Below, piece by piece: positions 7,124 through 15,405 of a stretch of DNA of 64,000 nucleotides. Position 1 is the stretch's first letter. Each line of letters begins with the position of its first letter. Source of the DNA: Lewinellaceae bacterium. Lineage in GTDB: Bacteria > Bacteroidota > Bacteroidia > Chitinophagales > Saprospiraceae. A model generated the notes under the pieces. The model saw only the letters and a list, made by a program, of their open reading frames with translations. It was not told the origin of the DNA and ran no database searches. The position numbers and the translations under genes are program-made. The DNA is taken from positions 620,001 to 684,000 of the forward strand of contig JACJYR010000004.1 of assembly GCA_020636005.1 (NCBI GenBank). The letters run 5' to 3'.

Positions 7124-7686
7124 TTTTCCAAAATTAAATTGAAAAATTGCATTAAAATTTCGTTCAAAATTTCAAATTCGGTTTTATTACCAGTGGCAGT
7201 TAATTGCCAACCTATTTCACCATTATAAATCAAATTCCATTCGTCGGATATTGGGCGAAAATTCTCCCAAAAATTCCTCAAACTCCGGTAAAACCTTCTT
7301 TCAATATCCTCCTCCGGCACATCGTGTCCGCCTTTTAACAATCTGCCTTTTACCCGCAGGATACAGACTTCCGGGCTGTCAACAAAGAGGTAAATCACCT
7401 TCAAATAGTACCCCAATGCTTTGGCCCGTTGAGCGACTTTATTGATGTAGCTGCCGGACAAGGTCGTTTCGACCACAATACTTTGCCGATTGTCAAGGAA
7501 CTTGTTCAGTTGTTCAAAAAACATCCTGCCTGCTGCGATCATCGGGCTTTTTTCACCCCGATCCGCCAACGTTTTGGCGATGTCGTCCGCATTCAGGAAA
7601 TCGTAGCCGAACTCTTTTACATAAGGTCGGGCGAAGGTTGTTTTCCCCGCGCCGTTTGCACCTGCTATGATGATGAGGTCGGGCAT
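7120..7686 (-). CDS. Zeta-toxin-like P-loop kinase inside the dcw operon
   Basis: 188-residue P-loop protein: Walker A AGANGAGKTT (8-17), NADD (32-35), the ETTLSG strand-loop (73-78), a helical lid, and GGHDVPEEDIERRFYRS (119-135), a signature of the zeta-like AAA/kinase family. Characterised zeta toxins phosphorylate UDP-N-acetylglucosamine and so block peptidoglycan synthesis. Whether this relative does so is unproven. The start ATG (7684-7686) is one base past the mraY stop, and the stop overlaps the small partner gene, so it is co-expressed with the cell-wall genes. Its location in the very pathway that zeta toxins poison is notable. It could also be a benign nucleotide or sugar kinase. 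Confidence 0.8.
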   Translation of the reverse strand: MPDLIIIAGANGAGKTTFARPYVKEFGYDFLNADDIAKTLADRGEKSPMIAAGRMFFEQLNKFLDNRQSIVVETTLSGSYINKVAQRAKALGYYLKVIYLFVDSPEVCILRVKGRLLKGGHDVPEEDIERRFYRSLRNFWENFRPISDEWNLIYNGEIGWQLTATGNKTEFEILNEILMQFFNLILEK

Positions 7687-7687
7687 A

Positions 7688-8941
7688 TTATCTAATTTTC
7701 AAAGTCAAAATCGTCAGCACCGCCAGCAAAATGCTCACTATCCAAAACCTCGTGACGATTTTCGCTTCCGGAAAACCCATCTTTTGGAAGTGGTGGTGCA
7801 GTGGCGACATCAGGAAAACCCTGCGGCCCTCCCCATACTTCCGCTTCGTGTATTTGAAGTATGACACCTGTATCATCACCGACAGGTTTTCTGCCAAAAA
7901 CACCCCGCACAGCACCGGAATGAGCAGCTCTTTGCGCAGCAAAATCGCCAGCGTGGCCAGGATGCCGCCCAGGGTCAGGCTGCCCGTGTCGCCCATGAAG
8001 ACCTGTGCCGGATAGGCATTGTACCAAAGGAACCCGGTACAGGCTCCCAGCAGGCAGGCCGCAAAAATCAGCAGCTCGCCCGCTCCCGGCAGGTAAACCA
8101 CGTTCAGGTAACTGGCCAAGATGACGTTGCCGCTCACATAGGCGAATACACCCAGCGTGGTGGCTGCCACACTGCTTACGCCCGTGGCCAGGCCGTCCAA
8201 CCCATCTGTCAAATTGGCTGCATTGCTCACGGCAGTGATCACCAGGATCACCATCGGCACAAAAATCAGCCACACATATTTCATGTCCCGCTCTCTGTCG
8301 AACGGCAACAACCTGGCATAATCCAACTGGTTGTCCTTCATAAAGGGGATATTGGTGATAAACGCCTTTGTATCAGACACTTCCACCGTATCGCCCCTGG
8401 CGTCGAGCACCAGATAATTCCTCACTTCCCGGTAGCCCATTTCCTCCGCCTTTTCGGCGTCTTGCCGGACGACCACCTCGTCGTTGCCATACATCATCAG
8501 CGCCACGATGAGGCCACAGACCACCTGCCCCACCAGTTTCGACTTGCTGCTCAGGCCTTTTTTGTTCTTTTTAAAGACCTTGATGTAATCGTCCACGAAG
8601 CCGATAATGGCCATCCACGTTGTGACGAGCAGCATGATGAGGATGTAGATATTTTTCAAATCCGCCACGAGCAGCACCGGGATGATGATGCCCATGATGA
8701 TGATGACACCGCCCATTGTCGGCGTCCCTTTTTTCTGCAGTTGCCCTTCCAGGCCGAGATCCCGCACCGTCTCCCCGATTTGCAGGCTTCGCAAAAACCG
8801 GATGATGCGCCCACCGAATATCATGCTGATAACCAGCGAAATCAGCATCCCCGAACCAGCCCTGAAGGAGAGATACCCCCAGAGACCGGCGCCGGGCAGG
8901 TCATAGTTTTTGTTCAACCATTGGAAGAGTTCGTACAACAT
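7688..8941 (-). CDS. mraY: Phospho-N-acetylmuramoyl-pentapeptide transferase MraY
   Basis: Integral membrane enzyme transferring phospho-MurNAc-pentapeptide to undecaprenyl phosphate to make lipid I. It has GTPTMGG (72-78), the Mg-binding GFVDDYIK (114-121), NAANLTDGLDGLA, FMGDTGSL and the C-terminal HHH motif in SPLHHHFQKMG. At 417 residues it is longer than the about 360 of E. coli because of a soluble insert of about 60 residues after the fourth membrane region (around EVVVRQDAEKAEEMGYRE), which as I recall is common in Bacteroidota. It is followed one base later by the zeta-like kinase gene. Upstream, a 200-bp spacer with heptamer arrays separates it from murE. Confidence 0.97.
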   Translation of the reverse strand: MLYELFQWLNKNYDLPGAGLWGYLSFRAGSGMLISLVISMIFGGRIIRFLRSLQIGETVRDLGLEGQLQKKGTPTMGGVIIIMGIIIPVLLVADLKNIYILIMLLVTTWMAIIGFVDDYIKVFKKNKKGLSSKSKLVGQVVCGLIVALMMYGNDEVVVRQDAEKAEEMGYREVRNYLVLDARGDTVEVSDTKAFITNIPFMKDNQLDYARLLPFDRERDMKYVWLIFVPMVILVITAVSNAANLTDGLDGLATGVSSVAATTLGVFAYVSGNVILASYLNVVYLPGAGELLIFAACLLGACTGFLWYNAYPAQVFMGDTGSLTLGGILATLAILLRKELLIPVLCGVFLAENLSVMIQVSYFKYTKRKYGEGRRVFLMSPLHHHFQKMGFPEAKIVTRFWIVSILLAVLTILTLKIR

Positions 8942-8966
8942 TCTTCGTTTGTTCTGGTGCTTTAAA

Positions 8967-8995
8967 TGGTCATTTGGTCATTGGTCATTGGTCAT
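8967..8995. repeat. Heptamer array TGGTCAT x4, murE-mraY spacer
   Basis: Four TGGTCAT units (8967-8973, 8975-8995) with one extra base after the first. Nearly the same unit is used in the ftsW-murG spacer (GGTCATT), so related arrays sit at two places in one operon. Confidence 0.9.
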
Positions 8996-9105
8996 TTTGG
9001 CTGCAGGAGAAACAGCGGGCGGCGTTTTGCCACGCTGTTTTTCTCTGCAATCCATCTGGGAAATGACGGCAGCAGTCCCTCCACTGCCAGCCAAGAAACG
9101 GTTGT

Positions 9106-9170
9106 GAGTTTTGGGTTTTGGGTTTTGAGTTGCGCTACAACTCAAAACTCAGAACTCATCACTCAGAACT
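9106..9170. repeat. Heptamer array forming a hairpin at the 3' end of murE
   Basis: GAGTTTT, GGGTTTT, GGGTTTT, GAGTTGC, then after a short loop AACTCAA, AACTCAG, AACTCAT, CACTCAG. The second half complements the first. The murE stop (9149-9151) and last codons (VLSDEF) are inside the array. Confidence 0.85.
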
Positions 9171-10606
9171 GCTTTATCGTCAAACGGGTGCTTCACACCC
9201 ATTATCTCCTGGTATTTCTCGTGGCCTTTGCCAGCTACCAGTATCACATCGCCACTTTGTGCCAGGCGGCAGGCGGTTTTGATGGCCTCCTTCCGCTGGG
9301 TGATGGACAATGTTTTTTGTTTTGCGTAGGCCGGGATGCCGGCTTCCATCTCGGCGATGATGGCTTCCGGGTCTTCCGTGCGGGGGTTATCGCTGGTGAA
9401 GATGACCTGGTCGCTGTAATCGCAGGCAACTTTGGCCATGAGCGGGCGTTTCGTGCGGTCACGATCCCCGCCGCAGCCCACCACCGTGAGGATACGGCCC
9501 CCGCCTTTGCGGAGTTGGTGGATGGTGGACAGCACCTTTTCCAGTGCATCGGGCGTGTGGGCATAGTCCACGATGCCGATGACATTGCGTTGCTGGTTCA
9601 CCACGTAATCAAAGCGTCCCTCGGCGGCTTTCAGGATGCTAAGCGCCTGCAAAACCTCTTGTTTTTCCTGTCCCAACAACCGGGCTGTGGCATAGACGCC
9701 GAGCAGGTTGTAGGCATTGAACTCGCCGATAAGCCGGGCATGAAAGTCCTCGCCGTCGAGGTCGAGGTGCAGGCCGGTCAGACTGTTTTCGAGTATTTTC
9801 GCTTTAAAATCGGCTGCCTTGCGCAGGGCGAATGTGTGGGCTGCCGCTTGGGTGTTTTGCAGCATCACCATGCCGTTTTTGTCATCGGCATTGACGAGCG
9901 CAAAGGCAGTTTTTGGCAATTTGTCAAAGAACATCTTCTTGGCCTGGATGTAGGCCCGGAAGGTTTTATGATAGTCCAAGTGTTCGTGCGTGATGTTTGT
10001 GAAAACGCCACCGGAAAAAAAAAGGCCTGCGATACGCCTTTGTGCGACAGCATGAGAGCTGACCTCCATAAAGGCGTAATCGCAGCCAGCCTCCACCATT
10101 TGTTTGATCAGTAAGTTAATAGACTCCGCATCCGGTGTAGTGTGGGTGGATGGTTCGCTGCGTTTGTTCACTTTATTTTCAATCGTCGAGATCAGGCCAA
10201 CTTTATAGCCCAATGTGGTAAAAAGGTCGTAGAGCAGGGTCGCCGTCGTCGTCTTTCCGTTGGTGCCGGTGACGCCGACGAGCTTCAGTTTTTCCGAGGG
10301 GCGGCCGTAGAAGTTGGAGGCGATCTGCCCGAAGGCTTCTGCGCTGTCCGCCACTTGTATGTAGGTCACCCCTTCTTTTATTTCGCCCGGCAGTTCCTCG
10401 CAGAGGATGGCCGCTGCGCCGTTTTCGATGGCTTTGCCGATGTAGGCGTGGCCGTCGGTGGCGCTGCCACGGAGGGCGGCGAAGAGGGTGCCGGGGCTTG
10501 CTTTCCGGCTGTCAAGGGTGATGGTTTTTATCTCCTGCTCCGTTGAGCCAAAGACGTATTTTGGGTGGATATTGTCAAATAGATTCAAATTTGCATATTG
10601 TTTCAT
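9149..10606 (-). CDS. murE: UDP-MurNAc-tripeptide synthetase MurE (probably meso-DAP)
   Basis: Cytoplasmic ligase adding the third stem residue. Starting at the ATG at 10604-10606 (MKQYANLNLF) it has 485 residues; further in-frame codons upstream run into the preceding gene and are not part of it. Motifs: LDSRKASPGTLFAALRG (31-47), ATP loop GVTGTNGKTTTA (111-122), THEHLDYH (206-213), DYAHTPDALEK (347-357) and SDNPRTEDP (405-413). DNPR is the motif associated with meso-diaminopimelate rather than lysine. The start is two bases past the stop of the RES-like gene, so the inserted gene stays co-translated. The C-terminus runs into a heptamer array. Confidence 0.96.
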   Translation of the reverse strand: MKQYANLNLFDNIHPKYVFGSTEQEIKTITLDSRKASPGTLFAALRGSATDGHAYIGKAIENGAAAILCEELPGEIKEGVTYIQVADSAEAFGQIASNFYGRPSEKLKLVGVTGTNGKTTTATLLYDLFTTLGYKVGLISTIENKVNKRSEPSTHTTPDAESINLLIKQMVEAGCDYAFMEVSSHAVAQRRIAGLFFSGGVFTNITHEHLDYHKTFRAYIQAKKMFFDKLPKTAFALVNADDKNGMVMLQNTQAAAHTFALRKAADFKAKILENSLTGLHLDLDGEDFHARLIGEFNAYNLLGVYATARLLGQEKQEVLQALSILKAAEGRFDYVVNQQRNVIGIVDYAHTPDALEKVLSTIHQLRKGGGRILTVVGCGGDRDRTKRPLMAKVACDYSDQVIFTSDNPRTEDPEAIIAEMEAGIPAYAKQKTLSITQRKEAIKTACRLAQSGDVILVAGKGHEKYQEIMGVKHPFDDKAVLSDEF

Positions 10607-10608
10607 TT

Positions 10609-11526
10609 TCAATTTTGAAAACCTAATTGTATCATGATGTCCTCCATACATGCCACATCTTTTGCAGCTACATCTAACCAATTAAATTTTGAGTTGTTTT
10701 CTCCAAATTCCAAAGCATACTTATGATTATTGACTACTGTTTTCATTTTATTTTTATAAATCATCAATGTTCCAGCAAGGGTAAGTTTTAAATGCTTATC
10801 TACTATTTCAGGTTTTAACACAATATTTTGGCCTTTGTGTCCTGATTGAACGCTTGGATAAGTAATTCCTGCAAACCCTTTTCCATTTAGCATTAAATCA
10901 GTATAAGCAACTGAAACTTTATAATCATTGTTATTTTCGACTTTTTTTGCAAATTCTGAACTAAAAAAATCTAATTGCAACAATGCTAATTCCCGCATTG
11001 GGTGAAATTTCATTCTCTCAAAATGATATTCAAAAGCTTTTTTTACATCAGGATTACTTCTAATAGTATCTGTACAAAATACCATTTCAACAATTTCAAT
11101 TTCTTCTTGAACCTCCCATCTACCCATCGTTACAAGTAGACCTTCTATGTTCACAGCATCTTTATCTTTTAGAAGCCTAACTGTTTCCATTATTGCAGTG
11201 GCTCTTTGCTGAGGTATTTCGGAACTCTCTAATGCTCCATAAAACATAACCTCATGAGGTTTATTCGCCCGACCGTATTCAATCAACTTTTCAGCAATTA
11301 TGCACTCATCTTTGATGTATGATATATCATCCTCTTTGTAAAATAATTTTCTATCTGTATTAACTCGAACTCTATCGATTAATGCACCCTCTTTTAATTT
11401 AGCTGTTGTTACGGGCACTAATCGAATCGAATTCTTAATTAGTTCAATTATTTCATCATACTCAATATCAGAAAGCTTACTTGAAGCAATTTTTAAATCC
11501 GATAATGATTTTTCTTGTTCGTTCAT
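10609..11526 (-). CDS. RES-domain-like protein, AT-rich, between ftsI and murE
   Basis: 305 residues. The order of motifs resembles RES domains: RVRVN (52-56), LFYKEDDISYI, YGRANKPHEVMFYGAL (84-99), ATAIMETVRLL (109-119) and late GITYPSVQSG (220-229), giving the expected Arg, Glu and Ser positions (R54/R86, E114, S225). Characterised RES toxins degrade NAD+ and pair with Xre-type antitoxins; no Xre gene is adjacent here. The gene is clearly richer in A/T than its dcw neighbours, which suggests recent acquisition. It ends two bases before murE. A large palindrome lies upstream, then a DUF2281-like gene. The family call is from motif pattern only. Confidence 0.6.
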   Translation of the reverse strand: MNEQEKSLSDLKIASSKLSDIEYDEIIELIKNSIRLVPVTTAKLKEGALIDRVRVNTDRKLFYKEDDISYIKDECIIAEKLIEYGRANKPHEVMFYGALESSEIPQQRATAIMETVRLLKDKDAVNIEGLLVTMGRWEVQEEIEIVEMVFCTDTIRSNPDVKKAFEYHFERMKFHPMRELALLQLDFFSSEFAKKVENNNDYKVSVAYTDLMLNGKGFAGITYPSVQSGHKGQNIVLKPEIVDKHLKLTLAGTLMIYKNKMKTVVNNHKYALEFGENNSKFNWLDVAAKDVACMEDIMIQLGFQN

Positions 11527-11550
11527 ATGATATGGTTTAATAGAGTTTAC

Positions 11551-11639
11551 CTGTTGTCACAATGTTTAGCGCAACGGCACTTGCGACTGCCTGCTGAACG
11601 CCTTGCAAGTGCCGCTGCACTCAACACTTGGCTGAACAG
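11551..11639. repeat. 89-bp imperfect palindrome flanking the RES-like gene
   Basis: A perfect 10-bp stem (CGGCACTTGC 11575-11584 with 11605-11614) lies inside a larger interrupted dyad whose outer arms start with CTGTT (11551) and end with AACAG (11639). It separates the AT-rich RES-like gene from the DUF2281-like gene and could mark an insertion boundary, a terminator or a regulatory structure. Confidence 0.65.
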
Positions 11640-11660
11640 TTGTATCTGGAAAAACCTGCA

Positions 11661-11864
11661 TCACATATAATCTTTGAAATCTTCCAGCGGCTCGTCAAAC
11701 CCTGGCAAAATCTTTATCTTGCCTTTGGCGCATCCGAATTTCCGCTTTTTGATGTTCTTCTTTTGTTTTTCCTTGTGCTGCAAAAACTCAATGAAGGTTT
11801 TCACTTCCCCTTTGAGGCTTTCCGGCAAAAGGGCCAACTGATGGTATAATTGCATGTCTGTCAT
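11661..11864 (-). CDS. DUF2281-type small protein (antitoxin-like)
   Basis: 67 residues: MTDMQLYHQLALLPESLKGE, a basic middle (KEKQKKNIKKRKFG) and the C-terminal tail FDEPLEDFKDYM, a pattern typical of DUF2281 proteins that usually sit next to a PIN toxin gene. No PIN gene follows; the next gene is the RES-like one, after a palindrome. It may be an orphan antitoxin or paired with the RES-like protein. It lies 50 bp downstream of the ftsI stop and is read with the dcw cluster. Confidence 0.65.
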   Translation of the reverse strand: MTDMQLYHQLALLPESLKGEVKTFIEFLQHKEKQKKNIKKRKFGCAKGKIKILPGFDEPLEDFKDYM

Positions 11865-11914
11865 GGCTTAATTTTTATCCTAAAAACCAATAACATAGCT
11901 CTACTGTTCCGGCA

Positions 11915-14056
11915 TTACCCCAACCTAATCCAAACCGTCTGCCCATTCGCCCTAGTCCCCGGCCGCACCGATTGCTGCTGCACCTTGCCATAATTCCCGT
12001 TCACCTGCACTTTCACCCCGCTGTTTTCCAGCAGGAAGAGGGCATCCCGCAGGCCCATGCCCATCACGTTGGGCACCAGGTTTTCTTCGACTGGGCGCTT
12101 GAGCATTTTAAGGCTGTCCGGCGATTCAGCTTTCAAAACAGCCCAGTCGCCTTCGGCCCGGTTGTAGAAATCAATGCCGAGGGTTTTCAGCACTTTTTGC
12201 AGGTCGGGCCGGTAGCCGGCGTCGTAGTTGGGCAGCACGTTGGCGGCCAGTACGGGCTTGGGCGTTGCATTTTCCACTGGGTACAGTTCCACACGGGTGG
12301 CGATGGCCTTGTCGGCTATCTCCCGGAATACCGGTAGTGCAACCTGTCCGCCATAGATGCCCGCCTCTTTCGGCTTGCTGATGAGGACGATGCAGCTATA
12401 CACGGGGTCTTCTGCCGGAAAGTAGCCAGCGAAAGAGGCTTGGTAGCCTTTCACTTTGGTCACCGATTCCAGGCGTTGGTAGCCGAGCTGTGCCGTACCT
12501 GTTTTACCAGCAAAAGAATAAGCATCAGTGCGCAGGGCGTATCCGGTACCCCAAGTGCTATCCACCACCGACCGGAGCAATTCCTGTGCTTTGGCGATGG
12601 CTTTTTTCGAGGCAATCCTCCCTTTCACTTCCGTGACCGGGAAGCGCTTGATGGTCTCGCCGTACTTCTGCACCTCAGTTACCATGTAGGGCTTTACATA
12701 TACCCCATCATTGGCGACTGCGTTATAGAATGCCAGCAACTGCATGGGCGTGATGGCCAATTCGTAACCAATCGCCATCCAGGGCAGGGTGATGCCACTC
12801 CACTGATCGTCGGCACTGTAAGCCGTTTTGATGTAGGGCGAAACTTCCCCGTTTATCTCGATGCCCGTGGGTTGGTCGAGGAAAAAATCGTGGAGGCGCT
12901 GCACATACTGGTCGGCCTTGTTTTTTTCACCATAATACTTCTGTACAAGGCGGGAAACACCGACGTTGGAAGACATGCCAAAAGCCTGGAGGACTGTTAC
13001 GTTGTTGATGGTATGGGTATAGGCGTCCTGCATTTCTGCGTCGAAATAGATGGTACGCCCCTGTTCAAGGTCTATGCTGTCGTGCAAATCAACGTAGCCG
13101 TCTTCGAGCAGGGCCAGCAGTGAAGCCAGCTTGAAAGTAGAGCCGGGTTCAGTGGCCGAGCCGATGGCCGTGTTGTAGGTTTCCCAAAGTTGCCCCTGTT
13201 TCGTCCAGCCCAGGTTGGCGATGGCCCGGATGGCGCCTGTTTTCACGTCCATCAAAATGGCGGTGCCGCTTTCGGCCTGGTGGCGCACCATCGCTTTGGC
13301 GAGGGCGCTTTCCGTGATGTCCTGCAGGTTGACATCTATCGTGGTGATGATGTCGTCGCCTGTTTTAGGCTCAATCTTCGACAGGTTGTCCAGCGGAATC
13401 CACATCCCATCACCTACCCGGTACATGAGTTGCGTCCCTTCGTCGCCTTTTAGTTCTTTATCGAAATAACCTTCCAGGCCAACGCTGATGGAGTCGCCGC
13501 TGACGTAGCCAATCGTCCGGTTGGCCAACATGCGGAAAGGCCGCTCCCGCTTGTATTTCTGAATAGCTATGAAACCACCCTTGAACTGCCCAAGCCGGAA
13601 CAAGGGGAACTGGCTGATGCGCTCCATCTCGGCCAGGGAGGCGTCTTTTTTGATGATGACGTAACGCTTGCCTTCTGCTTTTTGGCGAAGAAGGAAGTCC
13701 TTCATGCCGCCGGGCGTGTATTCCGGGCTGACAAAAGTGGCGAGGCAGTAGGACAGGCTGTCAATATTATGGTTCCAATCTGCCGTATCAATGGCATTTG
13801 AATTTGGGTCAAAACTAATGTCAAAGAACGGCATCGAAGTGGCGAGCATGCTGCCATCTTCTGTGAGGATGTTTCCCCGTTCGGCTTCCAAAGGCACCTC
13901 CTTTAAGTAGAGGTCTTCGCCTTTGCTCCGCCATTTTTCGCCTTCCACCACCGAAATCTGAAAAGTCTTCACGGCAATGGCCACAGCCGCTGCCACTATC
14001 AGGATGAGCACTGCGTACACCCTGTACAAGACTTCATTTTTGATGTTGAAAGCCAT
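11915..14056 (-). CDS. ftsI: Division transpeptidase FtsI / PBP3-like, with PASTA domain
   Basis: Inner-membrane class B penicillin-binding protein that cross-links septal peptidoglycan with FtsW. One N-terminal membrane helix (11-30), a dimerisation/pedestal region with ERGNILTEDG (59-68), and a transpeptidase domain with the active-site motifs STFK (306-309), SSN (362-364) and KTGT (518-521). The last about 70 residues, beginning near VPNVMGMGLRDALFLLENSG, form a PASTA domain. Its 713 residues fit the Bacteroidota PASTA-bearing type. ATG at 14054-14056. A heptamer array lies between it and the upstream ftsL-like gene. Confidence 0.95.
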   Translation of the reverse strand: MAFNIKNEVLYRVYAVLILIVAAAVAIAVKTFQISVVEGEKWRSKGEDLYLKEVPLEAERGNILTEDGSMLATSMPFFDISFDPNSNAIDTADWNHNIDSLSYCLATFVSPEYTPGGMKDFLLRQKAEGKRYVIIKKDASLAEMERISQFPLFRLGQFKGGFIAIQKYKRERPFRMLANRTIGYVSGDSISVGLEGYFDKELKGDEGTQLMYRVGDGMWIPLDNLSKIEPKTGDDIITTIDVNLQDITESALAKAMVRHQAESGTAILMDVKTGAIRAIANLGWTKQGQLWETYNTAIGSATEPGSTFKLASLLALLEDGYVDLHDSIDLEQGRTIYFDAEMQDAYTHTINNVTVLQAFGMSSNVGVSRLVQKYYGEKNKADQYVQRLHDFFLDQPTGIEINGEVSPYIKTAYSADDQWSGITLPWMAIGYELAITPMQLLAFYNAVANDGVYVKPYMVTEVQKYGETIKRFPVTEVKGRIASKKAIAKAQELLRSVVDSTWGTGYALRTDAYSFAGKTGTAQLGYQRLESVTKVKGYQASFAGYFPAEDPVYSCIVLISKPKEAGIYGGQVALPVFREIADKAIATRVELYPVENATPKPVLAANVLPNYDAGYRPDLQKVLKTLGIDFYNRAEGDWAVLKAESPDSLKMLKRPVEENLVPNVMGMGLRDALFLLENSGVKVQVNGNYGKVQQQSVRPGTRANGQTVWIRLG

Positions 14057-14065
14057 CTCCTTTTG

Positions 14066-14100
14066 GAGTTATGAGTTTTGAGTTATGAGTTTTGAGTTGC
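14066..14100. repeat. Heptamer array GAGTTAT/GAGTTTT x5, ftsL-ftsI spacer
   Basis: Five units alternating GAGTTAT and GAGTTTT with a last GAGTTGC, followed by CACTCAT that complements a unit. It fills most of the 72-bp spacer between the ftsL-like gene and ftsI. Confidence 0.9.
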
Positions 14101-14128
14101 CACTCATAGCTAATAACCCACAACCAGT

Positions 14129-14446
14129 TTATTCTGAAACAATTCTTTTTACTCGCCCGCTGGTCTTGCGCAAACCCATCCCTTCGACTTCGTCACCGAT
14201 TTCGGCCAGACGGCTCTTGAACATGATTTCGGATTTGAGGGCATTGTACTGCCGCTTCAATTCCTTCACATCTCTCTGTAGGGTTTGAATTTGCCTGATT
14301 TGTTTTTCCGCATAGTGTGCGTTGGCGATGTAGATGACGGTGAGAAAACTCAGGAACAGCACGAAAGGCAGGTTCTTCAGCACCAGGGAAGCACCCATGC
14401 TCCCTATGGCAAAATAGTCCCCGAGTGGTTTTCTTTGCTTAGCCAT
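14129..14446 (-). CDS. FtsL-like division protein
   Basis: 105 residues: a short cytoplasmic N-terminus, one membrane helix (about 25-43, LPFVLFLSFLTVIYIAN), then a heptad-like helix (AEKQIRQIQTLQRDVKELKRQYNALKSEIM) and a short tail. This layout, and the position between rsmH and ftsI, match the FtsL slot of dcw clusters. FtsL is part of the FtsQLB complex that activates FtsW-FtsI. The sequence itself is poorly conserved, so the name rests on topology and context. Confidence 0.8.
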   Translation of the reverse strand: MAKQRKPLGDYFAIGSMGASLVLKNLPFVLFLSFLTVIYIANAHYAEKQIRQIQTLQRDVKELKRQYNALKSEIMFKSRLAEIGDEVEGMGLRKTSGRVKRIVSE

Positions 14447-14462
14447 CTAACTTGCTTTATTT

Positions 14463-14519
14463 AGTTATGAGTTTTTAGTTATGAGTTGTATCCGCACTCA
14501 TAACTCATAACTCATAACT
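14463..14519. repeat. Heptamer array forming a hairpin at the 3' end of rsmH
   Basis: AGTTATG, AGTTTTT, AGTTATG, AGTTGTA, then a short loop and ACTCATA x3 plus ACT. The two sets complement each other. The rsmH stop codon (14512-14514) is inside the array: the terminal Leu and TGA come from one unit. Confidence 0.9.
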
Positions 14520-15405
14520 TCTTCCCGGCCCTCAGCTTGGCGCTCCTCGACCTCGGATTTTTTGCCATCTCTTCTTCCGAGGGGGTGAGGACACCTTTTA
14601 TAGTGAGATCAAAGGGCCGTTCGATATTGCCAAAGAAGTCTTTCACGACTTCACCATGAATATTGCCTGTTTTCAAAAAATTCTTCACCATCCGGTCTTC
14701 TATCGAATGGTAGGCGATGACGACCAATGTGCCGCCGGGCCTGAGCACTTCGAGCGAGGCTTCGAGGAACTCCTGCAAAGCGCCCATCTCGTCGTTCACT
14801 TCGATGCGGAGGGCCTGGAAGACCTGCGCCAGGTAGCGGTTTTTTTGGCCCCTGACGAGCGGTTCGACCAGGTTGAGGAAGTCGCCGATAGTTTTTACCG
14901 GGCGGTGTTCCCGCTCCTGCACTATTTTTTGTGCCAATGAGCGGGCGTTGCGCACTTCGCCGTACTCGCCGAGCACCCGTTGCAATTCCTCCGCTGGATA
15001 GCTGTTCAAAATGTCCGCTGCGGTTTTGTCGTCGTCCCTGTTCATCCGCATGTCCAGGTCGGCGTCGAAGCGGAAGGAGAAGCCACGTTCGGCCTCGTCC
15101 AGTTGGTGGGAACTCACGCCCAGGTCGGCCAGGATGCCATCCACCTGCTTCACGCCGTGCAACCGCAAAAAGCGCTGCAGGTAGCGGAAGTTGTGGTGGT
15201 TGAACACGAATCGCCCGTCGTCTATCAGGTTTTGCAGCGAATCGTCGTCCTGGTCGAAGGCATAAAGCCGTCCCTTTTCACCTAACTCTTTCAATATCAA
15301 CCGGCTGTGGCCGCCGCCGCCAAATGTAGCATCCACATACGCCCCATCACTTTTGATGGCGAGGGCTTCGATGCTTTCTTTGGCGAGCACGGGCTGGTGG
15401 TACAT
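14512..15405 (-). CDS. rsmH: 16S rRNA (cytosine1402-N4)-methyltransferase RsmH
   Basis: SAM-dependent methyltransferase acting on C1402 of 16S rRNA, conserved as the second gene of dcw clusters (formerly mraW). Motifs are YHQPVLAKES at the start, the SAM loop VDATFGGGGHSRLIL (24-38), FDQDDDSL, GILADLGVSSHQLD and the C-terminal SYHSIEDRMVK-type block (here AYHSIEDRMVK). At 297 residues it is full length. Its ATG shares one base with the mraZ stop codon (TGATG at 15403-15407), so translation is coupled. Confidence 0.97.
   Translation of the reverse strand: MYHQPVLAKESIEALAIKSDGAYVDATFGGGGHSRLILKELGEKGRLYAFDQDDDSLQNLIDDGRFVFNHHNFRYLQRFLRLHGVKQVDGILADLGVSSHQLDEAERGFSFRFDADLDMRMNRDDDKTAADILNSYPAEELQRVLGEYGEVRNARSLAQKIVQEREHRPVKTIGDFLNLVEPLVRGQKNRYLAQVFQALRIEVNDEMGALQEFLEASLEVLRPGGTLVVIAYHSIEDRMVKNFLKTGNIHGEVVKDFFGNIERPFDLTIKGVLTPSEEEMAKNPRSRSAKLRAGKKL

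Noticed and set aside
11551..11639. Integron attC site
   Set aside because: The palindrome is of suitable length, but the outer boxes read GTTTAGC and GCTGAAC, the opposite arrangement to the attC consensus, and no integrase or second cassette site is visible.
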